Assembly: GCF_040499845.1 (NCBI RefSeq)
Contig: NZ_CP159342.1
Coordinates: 124,001-188,000, forward strand
Direction of reading: 5' to 3'
Source of the DNA: Micromonospora sp. CCTCC AA 2012012
Lineage (GTDB): Bacteria > Actinomycetota > Actinomycetes > Mycobacteriales > Micromonosporaceae
DNA length: 64,000 bases
Of the stretch, positions 32,494-40,850 are shown in pieces. Under the pieces are notes generated by a model. That model saw only the letters and a list, made by a program, of their open reading frames with translations, made no database searches and was not told the DNA's origin. How positions within the stretch are numbered: position 1 is the first letter of the stretch; each line of letters opens with the position of its first letter. The position numbers and the translations under genes were made by a program.

Positions 32494-35175
32494 TCACAGG
32501 TAGAGACTCAGCGGCAGGTGTTCGACCAGCAGGTCGGGGTCGTGGATCCGTTCCGCCAGGGAGCGGTAGCGCCGGTGCAGCACCTCCACCACGTCGAAGA
32601 CGCCGCCCTCGATGACGGCCGTCCGGCTGGCCGCCAGGAGTTCCCGCACCGTGCGCACCATGGCCCCGTCCTGGACGCTCCACAGCGGTACGCCGACCGC
32701 GCCCGCGCCGGTGGCGATCAGGGAGCGCAGGAACCCGACCACGTCACCGCCGGTGGTCTGCGCTCCCTGCCCGGCGAGACAGGCGCCGAGGATGGTGAGC
32801 TTGTTGCGCGGCAGGCGCAGCCGGAGCGCCAGGTCGTACTGCGTCAGGTAGTTGCCGCGCAGCTCCAGATAGGGGCCCAGCTCGGCGAACTGGGGGTGGT
32901 AGGAGCCGTGGCCGGCGTAGACGAAGAACTCGGGCCGGGTCCCGGCGATCTCCGAGATCCCGTGCATGTCCGCCGCGAAGTGCCGCTCGACCCGGTCGAG
33001 CTGGGCCGGTCGGTCGCCGGCGATCACCATGCGCTCCGCCGGCCACCCGGTGCCCAACAGCTCGCTGCCGGAGACACCCCGGCCGCCGGCCATCGCGGCG
33101 TCGTCGGCGACCACGATCGCGGCCAGATCGTCGTCGGCACTGACCGGCTGGCGCTTGAGCAGGCTCCGGCCGCGGCCGACGAACGCCGTGGCACTGACCG
33201 ACTGCGACACGGGCAACCGGGCGGCGAGCGGCATCGGCGCGCCGGGCTCCCAGGCGACGTGGATCGGCACCGCGAAGAGGTCGTCCGTCGGGATGACCAC
33301 CAGGTGCGCCGGCTCGCCCGATGCCGTGACGAGGGGCCACACCGGCGCCAGGACCAGTCGCCAGATCTCCTCGCACTCGGACCTCGACGGCGCGGTGGCG
33401 GTCGGTAGCCGCTCCGCCAGGCGACGCAGCTCGTCGTAGGGGAGGCCGGTCACGCAGCGCATCTCGCCGGCCAGGAAGACGAACGCGCCCAGGAACTCGG
33501 GGCGGGCGGAGCCGTAGGCGAAGTACCGCACCACGCAGGTGTCGGGATTGTTGACGGTGTACATCCGTACCCGGTGGGCGATCTCGGGGTCCTGGGGCGC
33601 GGCCTCGAGGGGCTGATGCAGGAACGCCTCCTCGAACTCGGTCTCGCGGCGGGCCAGTTCCGGCCGGAGGGCCGCCTCGACGTCCTCGCCGGACCGCCGG
33701 ACCCCGTTCCGCCGGACCACCGCCCGACGTCCCCGGACGGGTGGCCCGTCGGGCTCGTCGGCCGTCTCGTCGGTGGCCTGGGCGGGCACGATCCGCGGCG
33801 CGGCGGCCGCGCTGGACGGCGGCAACGGCAGCTGCGGCAGCGCGGCCGTCGAGAGCATGTCCAGCAGTTCGCGCGCCGACGAGCTCTCCACCAGGCCGAA
33901 CGCCTCCTCGGCGCGGTCCGCCGTCACCTGCTCCGCGCCGGGACGACCGATCCGGTCGGCGATCCGTTCCAGGTAGCTCGGCCGGATCGCCTTCGCGTAC
34001 GCCCGCTTGTAGGCCGGCATGGCCACCGCCCGGCGCACCGACTCGGCCATGGTGAACCGTTTCCGCGCCACGTCCTCGGCCAGGCTCCGGTGCTCGTCGG
34101 CGCTGATCCTGCCGCGCAGGCCGGCCACCAGCCGGGCGTACTCGTCGACGGTGAACGTGGCGACGTGGATGTCGGTGCCGATGCCGCCGACGGCGTTCGA
34201 GTCGGCCACCAGTTCGTCGAGCAGCTGCTGGAGTTCCCGAGCCCCTTCACCGTTCCCCTTGAGGATGGCCAGGTGCTGCCGGGCGATCAGCCGACCGCGC
34301 GGGTAGCGGCCCTTCGCCAACTCCTGGAACAGCGGCTCGGCCCGGTCCCGGTCGAGCAGCGCCTGGTGGTTGAGCGACTGGGAGATGCGGAAGTGGTCAC
34401 CCAGCGCGTACGAGACGCGGATCGACTCCGCGGAGACCCGCAGCGATTCGGCGGCGTCCTCCCCGGTGTGGTCGCGCCCGGCCCGGTCCTTGAGCGCGAT
34501 GGCCAGGTTGTGCAGGACGCTGGAGTAACCCCGGAGGTATTCGCGGTGTCGGGGGATGGCGTCGGGGGCGATCTCACCGATGGCGACGCCGTGGGCCGGC
34601 GCCTCGTCGAGGATCCGCCGGCGTTCCGCGCCCAGCTCCTCGATCAGGGTGCTGACGTCCGGCCGGGCGCCCTGGCGGGACTCCTCGTAGCGGGCCCGGC
34701 TGACGTTGCTGTGCAGATCCGGAAGGCACCACCACAGCCGGTGCCGCTCGGCCACCTCGATCGCGGTCTCGAACGTCATCCGGGCCCGCGAGTAGCTGCC
34801 GAGCCGGTAGCGGATCTTGCCGGTGGCGTCGTGCCACCGGGCGGTCGCGTACGGCACGAACGGGTCGTCCACCGGGCTGGTCGACACCGCCTCCCGGAGG
34901 CGCTCCGCGTCCCCCTGCGAGGCGTCGATCATCCGCAGCGCGGCCCAGTGGTCGTAGACCATGTCCGAGCGCACGATGTCGCACCAGTGCGCGCCGACCC
35001 GCCGGGCCACGGCGTGCGGATCGTCGCCGGGGACGGGCCGGAACACGTCGACCATGCGGAGGATCCCGATCGCGTACTCGTGCCGCAGCGGCACGTCGAA
35101 GTCCACGTCGTAGCGCAGGATGAGGTCGTCCACGTCGAATTGATTGGCGAAATCCCTGATGCGATCGCTGTACAT
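32494..35175 (-). CDS. TPR-CHAT protease (caspase-like) of a probable conflict system
   Basis: 893 aa from an ATG at 35175 preceded by GAGGTG. Residues 1-430 are helical repeats of TPR type (KIRYRLGSYSRARMTFETAI; YSSVLHNLAIALKDRAG; IRVSYALGDHFRISQSLNHQ). A low-complexity, arginine-rich linker lies at about 480-530. The CHAT domain covers about 560-893, with the catalytic histidine H756 in FFVYAGHGSYHP and cysteine C799 in LTILGACLAGQG; both are present, so the protease should be active. CHAT proteases are caspase-like Cys peptidases that in characterised systems cut a partner (for example gasdermins) after a trigger. Here the partner is probably encoded in the same operon. Confidence 0.88.
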   Translation of the reverse strand: MYSDRIRDFANQFDVDDLILRYDVDFDVPLRHEYAIGILRMVDVFRPVPGDDPHAVARRVGAHWCDIVRSDMVYDHWAALRMIDASQGDAERLREAVSTSPVDDPFVPYATARWHDATGKIRYRLGSYSRARMTFETAIEVAERHRLWWCLPDLHSNVSRARYEESRQGARPDVSTLIEELGAERRRILDEAPAHGVAIGEIAPDAIPRHREYLRGYSSVLHNLAIALKDRAGRDHTGEDAAESLRVSAESIRVSYALGDHFRISQSLNHQALLDRDRAEPLFQELAKGRYPRGRLIARQHLAILKGNGEGARELQQLLDELVADSNAVGGIGTDIHVATFTVDEYARLVAGLRGRISADEHRSLAEDVARKRFTMAESVRRAVAMPAYKRAYAKAIRPSYLERIADRIGRPGAEQVTADRAEEAFGLVESSSARELLDMLSTAALPQLPLPPSSAAAAPRIVPAQATDETADEPDGPPVRGRRAVVRRNGVRRSGEDVEAALRPELARRETEFEEAFLHQPLEAAPQDPEIAHRVRMYTVNNPDTCVVRYFAYGSARPEFLGAFVFLAGEMRCVTGLPYDELRRLAERLPTATAPSRSECEEIWRLVLAPVWPLVTASGEPAHLVVIPTDDLFAVPIHVAWEPGAPMPLAARLPVSQSVSATAFVGRGRSLLKRQPVSADDDLAAIVVADDAAMAGGRGVSGSELLGTGWPAERMVIAGDRPAQLDRVERHFAADMHGISEIAGTRPEFFVYAGHGSYHPQFAELGPYLELRGNYLTQYDLALRLRLPRNKLTILGACLAGQGAQTTGGDVVGFLRSLIATGAGAVGVPLWSVQDGAMVRTVRELLAASRTAVIEGGVFDVVEVLHRRYRSLAERIHDPDLLVEHLPLSLYL

Positions 35176-35301
35176 CGTCACCTCGGGCAGGTGGATGATG
35201 GGCTTCGGTGACCATGATATCGACGGAGTGTGTCTGAATTCGGCCCGCTCGGTCCACTGTGGTCGAACGGGTGGACTCGCCCGGTCGAGGAGGGGGTCGG
35301 T
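35176..35301. promoter_or_regulatory. Divergent promoter region of the CHAT/NUDIX cassette
   Basis: This 126-bp gap separates the protease operon (minus) from the first NUDIX gene (plus), so both promoters must lie here or inside the genes. TATCAT on the minus strand (35214-35219) is a possible -10 for the protease operon; no convincing -35 is seen. The region between 35211 and 35240 is less GC-rich than the flanks. Confidence 0.35.
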
Positions 35302-36018
35302 ATGGACGAGCGGACCAGGCGGTCGCGCTACCAGGACGTACGGGAGGGCCTGCCGGAGCTCTTCGTCAACCCGCCCGGCGCGCCGGTCGAGATCCTCCTC
35401 GACCCGTCCGACGTGGCGGCCGCGGAGCGGTCCGCCGCCGACGACCTGGCCCGGGTCGGCCTGCCGGCCTCCTGGGGGGAGACCGGCGTGGTCTACATGG
35501 ACCCGTTCGTGATGGTCCTGCGTGACGCGGTCCGTACCCCGCTCGGTGCGCTCGGCACCTACAGCCGGACCGTCAACGCCGGGAACGCGCCGGGTGTGGT
35601 CGTCCTGCCGTGCTACCGGGGGAGCGTCGTGCTCCTGCGCCACTTCCGGCACAGCACCCGCAGCTGGCACCTGGAGGTGCCGCGCGGCTTCGGCACGCCG
35701 GGCGGGAACGCGGCGGACGACGCCCGCCGCGAGCTGCTGGAGGAGATCGGTGTACCGGCCGCGAGGATCGAGCCGTTGGGGCTCATGTTCCCGGACACCG
35801 GCCAGTCCGCGACCGAGGTCCACCTCTTCCACGCCGAGATCGACGACGAGCCGCGGATCGGCGATCCGGCGGAGGGGATCGACGAGGTCCGACTCGTCAC
35901 CGCGGCGGAGCTGGCCGCACTCATCCGGGACGGAGCGATCACCGACGGCTTCACGATGGCCGCCTTCACCCGGGCGCTGCTGCGCGGGGTGCTGCGGGGC
36001 ATCGACCTTTCGGCGTAG
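35302..36018 (+). CDS. NUDIX hydrolase, paralogue 1 of the conflict cassette
   Basis: 238 aa from an ATG at 35302 with GAGGAGGGGG upstream; an earlier GTG at 35230 is possible but lacks a site. Residues 1-95 form an N-terminal domain with RYQDVREGLPELFVNPPGAP, shared with the next gene product. The NUDIX fold follows; its box has G129 and the REUxEExGU core RELLEEIGV (R143, E144, E147, E148), but the first box glutamate position holds Gly. Metal-binding residues are intact, so hydrolysis of a nucleoside diphosphate-linked substrate is expected. It is divergently transcribed from the CHAT protease operon and closest to ADP-sugar pyrophosphatase-type NUDIX enzymes. Confidence 0.85.
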   Translation: MDERTRRSRYQDVREGLPELFVNPPGAPVEILLDPSDVAAAERSAADDLARVGLPASWGETGVVYMDPFVMVLRDAVRTPLGALGTYSRTVNAGNAPGVVVLPCYRGSVVLLRHFRHSTRSWHLEVPRGFGTPGGNAADDARRELLEEIGVPAARIEPLGLMFPDTGQSATEVHLFHAEIDDEPRIGDPAEGIDEVRLVTAAELAALIRDGAITDGFTMAAFTRALLRGVLRGIDLSA

Positions 36019-36091
36019 TCCGAGAGGTCGGCGGCAGCCCGCCGGGCTGGATAGACTGATCTCGTTCCTTCTGCGGGATCATGGGGGTGCG

Positions 36092-36820
36092 ATGCCATCG
36101 GACGACGCGGCGAGCAGGTCCCGGCGGGATCGACGCCTGGCCCGCTACGACCAGCTTCGCGCCGAGCGTCCGCACCTCTTCGCCAACCCGCCCGGCGCGG
36201 CGTACGAGATCGTGTTCGACCGGGAACTGCAGAATCGGGTGGCCGACGGGGCGGCGGCCGCGCTGCGCGCCGCCGGCAAGCCGACGGACTACGGCGACGT
36301 CGGCGTGATCTACGAGGATCGCTACGTCATCATCGTGCGGGACGCCGTGCGCTTCCTCAGCGGCGACCTGGGTCCCTACATCCGGTCGGTCCCCGCCGTG
36401 CTCGGGGTCGGTGCGGCGGTGCTGCCGGTCTTCGCGGACGGCCGCATGCTGCTGGTCCGGCACTTCCGGCACGAGCTGCGCACCTGGCAGTGGGAGGTCC
36501 CCCGGGGCTTCGCCGAGCCGGATGCCGACGGGGCGGCGACCGCCGGCCGCGAGCTGGAGGAAGAGGTCGGGCTGAGCGTCGAGAAGGTGGAGCTGCTCGG
36601 CCGGGTGGCCAGCGACGGCGGGGCGGACGAGATCTACCTGGCCCGGTTGCAGGCCAGCGGCCCGCCGGACGAGATCCCGCTGGACGCGGTGCGGGAGGGC
36701 ATCGACGAGCGACGGCTGGTGACCCGCCAGGATCTCGCCGCCATGATCGCCTCGGGTGAGGTGACCGACCACTACCTCCTGGCGGCCTTCGCGTTCGCCA
36801 CCGCGAAGGGCCTCCTCTAG
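36092..36820 (+). CDS. NUDIX hydrolase, paralogue 2 of the conflict cassette
   Basis: 242 aa, 73 bp after the previous gene. The N-terminal segment RYDQLRAERPHLFANPPGAA is paralogous to that of 35302-36018, and the two proteins align over their whole length. The NUDIX box has G139 and RELEEEVGL (R153, E154, E157, E158), again with the first glutamate position replaced (Ala). The conserved pattern LVRHFRHELRTWQWEVPRGF precedes it. Two diverged copies side by side suggest heterodimer formation or two related nucleotide substrates. Function within the cassette is inferred only from position. Confidence 0.85.
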   Translation: MPSDDAASRSRRDRRLARYDQLRAERPHLFANPPGAAYEIVFDRELQNRVADGAAAALRAAGKPTDYGDVGVIYEDRYVIIVRDAVRFLSGDLGPYIRSVPAVLGVGAAVLPVFADGRMLLVRHFRHELRTWQWEVPRGFAEPDADGAATAGRELEEEVGLSVEKVELLGRVASDGGADEIYLARLQASGPPDEIPLDAVREGIDERRLVTRQDLAAMIASGEVTDHYLLAAFAFATAKGLL

Positions 36821-36841
36821 CACCGCCGAAGAACCGGCGGA

Positions 36842-36966
36842 CGGATCACGACCACGACCGGCCGACAGCGGATCACGGGCACGACCGGCCGTCGGGCGGA
36901 TCACGACCACGACCGGACGACGACGGATCACGACCGCGACCGGCCGGCGGCGCGGTGCGATCACGG
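36842..36966. repeat. Imperfect tandem repeat, 27-28 bp period
   Basis: CGGATCACG starts at 36842, 36869, 36897 and 36924 (periods 27, 28 and 27), each followed by a variant of ACCACGACCGG. A diverged fifth copy, CGATCACGG, begins at 36958. The repeat fills the gap between the second NUDIX gene and the heme oxygenase gene. Spacers are not unique sequence, so it is not a CRISPR array. Confidence 0.75.
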
Positions 36967-37032
36967 TCCGACGCGGGCCGAGCCGTGCGGACCGCAGTTC
37001 GGTGTCCGGGCAGCTCCGGGCATACTTGCCGG

Positions 37033-37659
37033 ATGTCCGAGCCCGCCCGCCCCCGACCGGCCGATCCGACCGGCCCGATGCTGGCCGCCCTGCGCGCGGG
37101 CACCCGGGAGCACCATCGCGCCCTGGAGCGGGAGCTCGATCTTCCCGGCCGGATCAGGTCCCGTACCGAGCTGTCGACCGTGCTCTCCGCGATGCTCGCC
37201 TCCTGGCAGCCGCTGGAGGAGCGGCTCGCCGCCGCCGACTGGTCCGGCCTGTCGCTCGACCCCCGGCTCGGCGAGGCAGCCGACCTGCTCCGGGCGGACC
37301 TGTCCGCGTTGTCGACACCGGCCGGGGCCGTGACGCACGCCGCCGTACCCGATCTCGGCAGCCTGGCCGACGCGGTCGGCGCCCGGTACGTGCTGCTGGG
37401 CAGCGCCCTCGGCGGCCGGGTCATCGCGCCGGTCGTGGAGCGCCGCCTCGGCCTGGCCGAAGGCGCGGCCACCCGGTTCTTCCGCCGCAGCGGTCGGTCG
37501 CCCGGCCGCGACTGGCGGGATTTCCGGCTCGCGCTGGCGGCCCGCGACTGGTCGCCCGCAGACCTCGCCCGCGCGACCACCGCCGCGCGGGAGACCTTCG
37601 CGTTCGTCGGCCGGGCCGCCGCGCCGATCCTCGCGGTCAGCTCGGCGCGGGCGGGCTGA
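37033..37659 (+). CDS. Biliverdin-producing heme oxygenase
   Basis: 208 aa, all-helical. The proximal heme ligand is H28 in GTREHHRALERELDLPGR, matching the T-x3-H-x3-E pattern of bacterial heme oxygenases; the distal-helix region YVLLGSALGGRVIAPVVERR carries the Gly-rich kink over the heme. The protein degrades heme to biliverdin, iron and carbon monoxide in the cytosol. There is no heme uptake gene nearby, so it may serve turnover of internal heme. The start has no strong ribosome-binding site; the preceding tandem repeat ends about 65 bases before it. Confidence 0.88.
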   Translation: MSEPARPRPADPTGPMLAALRAGTREHHRALERELDLPGRIRSRTELSTVLSAMLASWQPLEERLAAADWSGLSLDPRLGEAADLLRADLSALSTPAGAVTHAAVPDLGSLADAVGARYVLLGSALGGRVIAPVVERRLGLAEGAATRFFRRSGRSPGRDWRDFRLALAARDWSPADLARATTAARETFAFVGRAAAPILAVSSARAG

Positions 37660-37668
37660 CGCCCCAGG

Positions 37669-38199
37669 TCAGGGCCGCTGCCGGTCCAGGCGTTCCGCGT
37701 ACGCGTCGCGCAGCTCCGCCCAGCCGAACTCCTTCGCCTCGGCGCCCCGGATCGGGCCGACCGGGTCACCGGCGAGCAGGTGGTCGGCGACGTCCAGGCA
37801 GAGGTGCCAGCCGGCGGCCACCATCGGGGCGAGGCCCGGATCGCCGACGCGCTGCCGCAGGGTCAGCCGGGTGCCGTCACCCGAGCGCGCCAGTTCCCAG
37901 CGCAGCAGCCCGTCGCCCCAGGTGTACTCCAGCAGCGTCGGCCGTTCGGCGCGGCGTACGGTCGCCGGTTGGTCGACGGTGCGGTCGCCGTCGACCGTGC
38001 TGAGGGTGGCGTCGCCGGTGGTGCCGAGATCCCGGCTGGCTAGGAAGGGCGCCCACCGGGCGAGCTGGTCCGGCTCGGTCAGTGCCGCCCACACCCGCTC
38101 CGGCGGATGCCGCAGGTCGCGGACGAAGACCAGGTCCCAGCCGTCCTCCCCACGGGTGACCTCGGCGAGCGGGCCGGGCCGGAAACTGTCGCGGTCCAT
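37669..38199 (-). CDS. SRPBCC (AHSA1-like) domain protein
   Basis: 176 aa. A START/Bet v1-like fold protein of the activator-of-Hsp90-ATPase-1 subgroup: FVRDLRHPPERVWAALTEPD at the beginning, WAPFLASRDLG, EYTWGDGLLRWEL, and TLRQRVGDPGLAPMVAAGWH near the end. These proteins bind hydrophobic ligands or serve as regulators of unknown detail. It follows the ArsR-type regulator gene with one base between stop and start, a pair that is very common in actinobacteria. Confidence 0.87.
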   Translation of the reverse strand: MDRDSFRPGPLAEVTRGEDGWDLVFVRDLRHPPERVWAALTEPDQLARWAPFLASRDLGTTGDATLSTVDGDRTVDQPATVRRAERPTLLEYTWGDGLLRWELARSGDGTRLTLRQRVGDPGLAPMVAAGWHLCLDVADHLLAGDPVGPIRGAEAKEFGWAELRDAYAERLDRQRP

Positions 38200-38200
38200 G

Positions 38201-38515
38201 TCACTCCTGACTGTCGAGATGGCGCTCCAGGGCGTCGAGGTGGTCCGTCCAGAGCCGGCGGTACGGTCCGAGCCAGTCGTCGACGGCGCGCAACGGCCGC
38301 ACGTCGAGCCGGTAGATGCGCTGCTGAGCGGCGGTGCGGCAGGTGACGAAGCCGGCCTCGCGGAGCACCTTGAGGTGTTTGGAGACGGCCGGCTGGCTCA
38401 CCCCCAACGCATCGACCAGGTCGCCGACGCTGCTCTCGGCGCGGCGCAGCCGCTCCAGGATGCGGCGTCGGGTCGGCTCGGCCAGCACGGTGAAGGCGTC
38501 GACGGACACCACCAC
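38201..38515 (-). CDS. ArsR-family winged-helix repressor
   Basis: About 104 aa from a GTG at 38515 (preceded by GAGAGG); GTG at 38509 and an ATG at 38545 are alternatives. The winged helix is clear: FTVLAEPTRRRILERLRRAE, VGDLVDALGVSQPAVSKHLK, and EAGFVTCRTAAQQRIYRLDV for the wing. No metal-binding cysteine pair of classical ArsR is present, so it probably senses something else. It is encoded with the SRPBCC gene and most likely represses its own operon. Confidence 0.88.
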   Translation of the reverse strand: MVVSVDAFTVLAEPTRRRILERLRRAESSVGDLVDALGVSQPAVSKHLKVLREAGFVTCRTAAQQRIYRLDVRPLRAVDDWLGPYRRLWTDHLDALERHLDSQE

Positions 38516-38545
38516 AATATGCCTCTCGGGTAATATGCCTGTCAA
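38509..38545 (-). promoter_or_regulatory. Promoter of the arsR-like gene, possibly leaderless
   Basis: On the minus strand TTGACA (38545-38540) is followed after 18 nt by CATATT (38521-38516), an acceptable -10. A transcript would start about six bases later, at or near the third GTG (38509), so the mRNA could be leaderless. GGCATATT occurs twice, 16 bp apart, overlapping the promoter, and may be the autoregulatory operator. Confidence 0.45.
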
Positions 38546-38555
38546 GGAATGAGAA

Positions 38556-38587
38556 AGAGGGGCCCCTCGTCGACGAGGAGCCCCTCT
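38556..38587 (-). terminator. Terminator of the first alpha-amylase gene
   Basis: AGAGGGGC pairs with GCCCCTCT, with an inner stem CCTCG-TCGA-CGAGG. It lies just after the amylase stop at 38595 (minus strand) and before the arsR promoter. Confidence 0.75.
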
Positions 38588-38594
38588 CCGGTGG

Positions 38595-40790
38595 TCAGTG
38601 CCAGGTGTCGCTGAGGGTGATCGACGTGCTGGCGGTGGCGGTGCGGTTCGCGCCGGACTCCCAGGTCACCGTGCCGTTGTCGGTGCGCTTGACGTACTTG
38701 TAGGCGAAGGTGGTGCCGGCCGGCAGGGTGAGGCCGCCGGACCAGACCGGGTAGCCGGCCGCCGACAGCGGGAGACCCCGGGCCGGGTCCCAGCCGCCCA
38801 GAGCAGGGATGTCCCCGACCAGATAGACGTTCTCGCCCGGCACCGTGGTCACGGTCGCCCGGACGGTGACCGTGGCCGAGGCCGGCGGGGCGCTGGCCGG
38901 CTGGTTCCAGGTGGCGGTGAGCGCGGTGCCACCGCTGCCGGACCGGTTCGGGTCGTTCTCCCACTGCGGCGCGCCGGTGCCGACCTTCACCAGCTTCCAC
39001 TCGAACGGGGTGCCGGCGGGGACGTCCACCGAGCCGGTCCAGGTCGGGTAGCTGCCGGCGGTGGTGGTCAGCTTCACGCCGCCGGCCGGGTTCCACGCGC
39101 CGAGCTGCGGGAGCGAGCCGACGACGTACACCGACTGGCCGTAGTCGGTGGTCGCGGTGACGGTGAACCGGGTCAGGCCGGCGGGCGCCGTCGGCGTCGG
39201 CGAGGGGCCGTCGGGTCCCGGGGACGTGCTGGGGGACGGCGTGGTGCTCGGGGTCGGCGACGGTGTCGCCCCGTCCACCCGGGCCGCCACGTGCAACGCC
39301 ACCGCGTGGTTGGCCGGGACGGTGGCGGTGAAGGAGCCGCCGGAGACGGTGACCGTGCCGCCGGTGCAGACCCCGCTGGTGCGGTCGTAGCCGCCCGCGG
39401 CGACGTTGCAGTAGCGGCCGTCCGGCAGGCTGGTGCCGAAGGTGCGGCTCCACGCGGTGTCGGTGGCGTTGAAGGCCGCGTACCCCTTGGTGCCCCGGGC
39501 GAAGGCGAGCCGGCCGGAGCCGTCGGTGACCACCCCGCCCACGCCGGTGCCGGCGGTCGCGTTGCGGAAGCCCGGCATGCCGGCGACCTGCGCGTTGCGG
39601 TGTTCGCAGATCCACTGGCCGTCGCCGCAGTCGGTGGCCTTCGTGGTGCCGTCGGCACCGCTCGGCGGGCCCTGCGCGGTGACCGCCCCGAAGGCGTAGC
39701 TCGACATCAGCTGCGGCCGGCCGTACGGGTGGGCCATCATGAACGCGTCCGCCAGGTAGTAGCGGTCCCCGTTCTTGTACGTCAGCGTCGGCGTGGACCG
39801 CTGGGTGTCGTGGTTGTCGATGAAGGTGATCGACTGGGCGCCGGTCAGGCCGCCGTAGTTCGGCAGGGTGGCGAGCTGGGCGATGCTGCCGTTGCGGAAC
39901 GCCGACGAGACCGCTTGCTGGTAGTCGAAGTTGGTCACCGCGCCGAAGCCCGCGTACGAGGTGTAGGGGATGACCGAGTCGCCGTAGACCTCCTGGAACA
40001 CGTCGGGCCGGCCGCCGAAGCCGGGCACGTCGTGCAGTCGGCTGTAGATGTCGGCCAGGTGCGCCTCCTGGACGTGCTTGGCCGCGTCCACCCGGAAACC
40101 GGCCACCCCCAGGTCGATCACCGAGTTCATGTACTTGGCGATCTTCCGACGGACCTCCGGGTCGGCGGTGTTCAGGTCGGCCAGGTCGAGCAGCTCGCAG
40201 TCCTGGATCTCGGACTTGCTGCTCCAGTTGCTGATCCGGCGGTAGCAGGGGGCGAAGTCGGCGTACTGGTAGCTGTCGCCGGAGCCGTCGTCGAAGAGGT
40301 TCGGGTAGCTGTACTTGCCGTACGGCGTGCCCGCGCTGCCCGGCCCGTTGCCGGCCGACGCGGTGCCGCTCATGTGGTTGAGCACCACGTCCACATAGAC
40401 CTTCACGCCCTGGTCACGGCAGCGCCGGACCATGTCGACGAACTCGTCCTTCGTGCCGCGCCGGGTCTTGTCGAGCCGGTACGACACCGGCTGGTAGTCC
40501 TGCCACCACGGGTAGCTGGCGCCCTCGGCGCTGGGCACCACCACGTGCTCCTGCGGCGGGGAGACCTGCACGCCGCCCCAGCCGTCCGGGCCGAGCGTGG
40601 TCTCGCACTCGCTGGCGACGGAACTCCACCGCCACTGGAAGAGGTGGACGATCGCGTCGCCGTTGGCCTGCACGGTGGTGGCGGCGGCGGCCGGTTGCGG
40701 GTCGGCGGCCGCGACGGCGGTCAGCCCCGCCGTGGCGAGCGCCACGGCGAGGACGGCCGCCGGTACGGCGGCTCGGGGTCTACGGAACAT
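38595..40790 (-). CDS. Secreted alpha-amylase (GH13) with two C-terminal starch-binding domains
   Basis: 731 aa from an ATG at 40790 with GAGGAG upstream. A twin-arginine-free Sec signal peptide (about 1-38) leads to the GH13 barrel: NHMSGTAS, GFRVDAAKHV (nucleophile Asp), DVFQEVYGD (acid Glu) and ITFIDNHDTQR (transition-state Asp) are all intact. A beta C-domain follows, then a Pro/Thr/Ser linker and two CBM20-like domains (VYVVGSLPQLGAWNPAGG and VYLVGDIPALGGWDPARG). It hydrolyses extracellular starch; the paired binding domains suggest action on raw granules. Upstream CTTGC repeats indicate a LacI-type control shared with the second amylase. Confidence 0.95.
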   Translation of the reverse strand: MFRRPRAAVPAAVLAVALATAGLTAVAAADPQPAAAATTVQANGDAIVHLFQWRWSSVASECETTLGPDGWGGVQVSPPQEHVVVPSAEGASYPWWQDYQPVSYRLDKTRRGTKDEFVDMVRRCRDQGVKVYVDVVLNHMSGTASAGNGPGSAGTPYGKYSYPNLFDDGSGDSYQYADFAPCYRRISNWSSKSEIQDCELLDLADLNTADPEVRRKIAKYMNSVIDLGVAGFRVDAAKHVQEAHLADIYSRLHDVPGFGGRPDVFQEVYGDSVIPYTSYAGFGAVTNFDYQQAVSSAFRNGSIAQLATLPNYGGLTGAQSITFIDNHDTQRSTPTLTYKNGDRYYLADAFMMAHPYGRPQLMSSYAFGAVTAQGPPSGADGTTKATDCGDGQWICEHRNAQVAGMPGFRNATAGTGVGGVVTDGSGRLAFARGTKGYAAFNATDTAWSRTFGTSLPDGRYCNVAAGGYDRTSGVCTGGTVTVSGGSFTATVPANHAVALHVAARVDGATPSPTPSTTPSPSTSPGPDGPSPTPTAPAGLTRFTVTATTDYGQSVYVVGSLPQLGAWNPAGGVKLTTTAGSYPTWTGSVDVPAGTPFEWKLVKVGTGAPQWENDPNRSGSGGTALTATWNQPASAPPASATVTVRATVTTVPGENVYLVGDIPALGGWDPARGLPLSAAGYPVWSGGLTLPAGTTFAYKYVKRTDNGTVTWESGANRTATASTSITLSDTWH

Positions 40791-40850
40791 CGGGGGTACT
40801 CCTCGGGACGGAGGGCACGGGGGAGCGCGCCGTGGGGGCGGCGAGATTTC

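Noticed and set aside
36842..36966. Possible CRISPR array
   Set aside because: The repeat units are contiguous and imperfect with no unique spacers, and no cas gene is present in the window.
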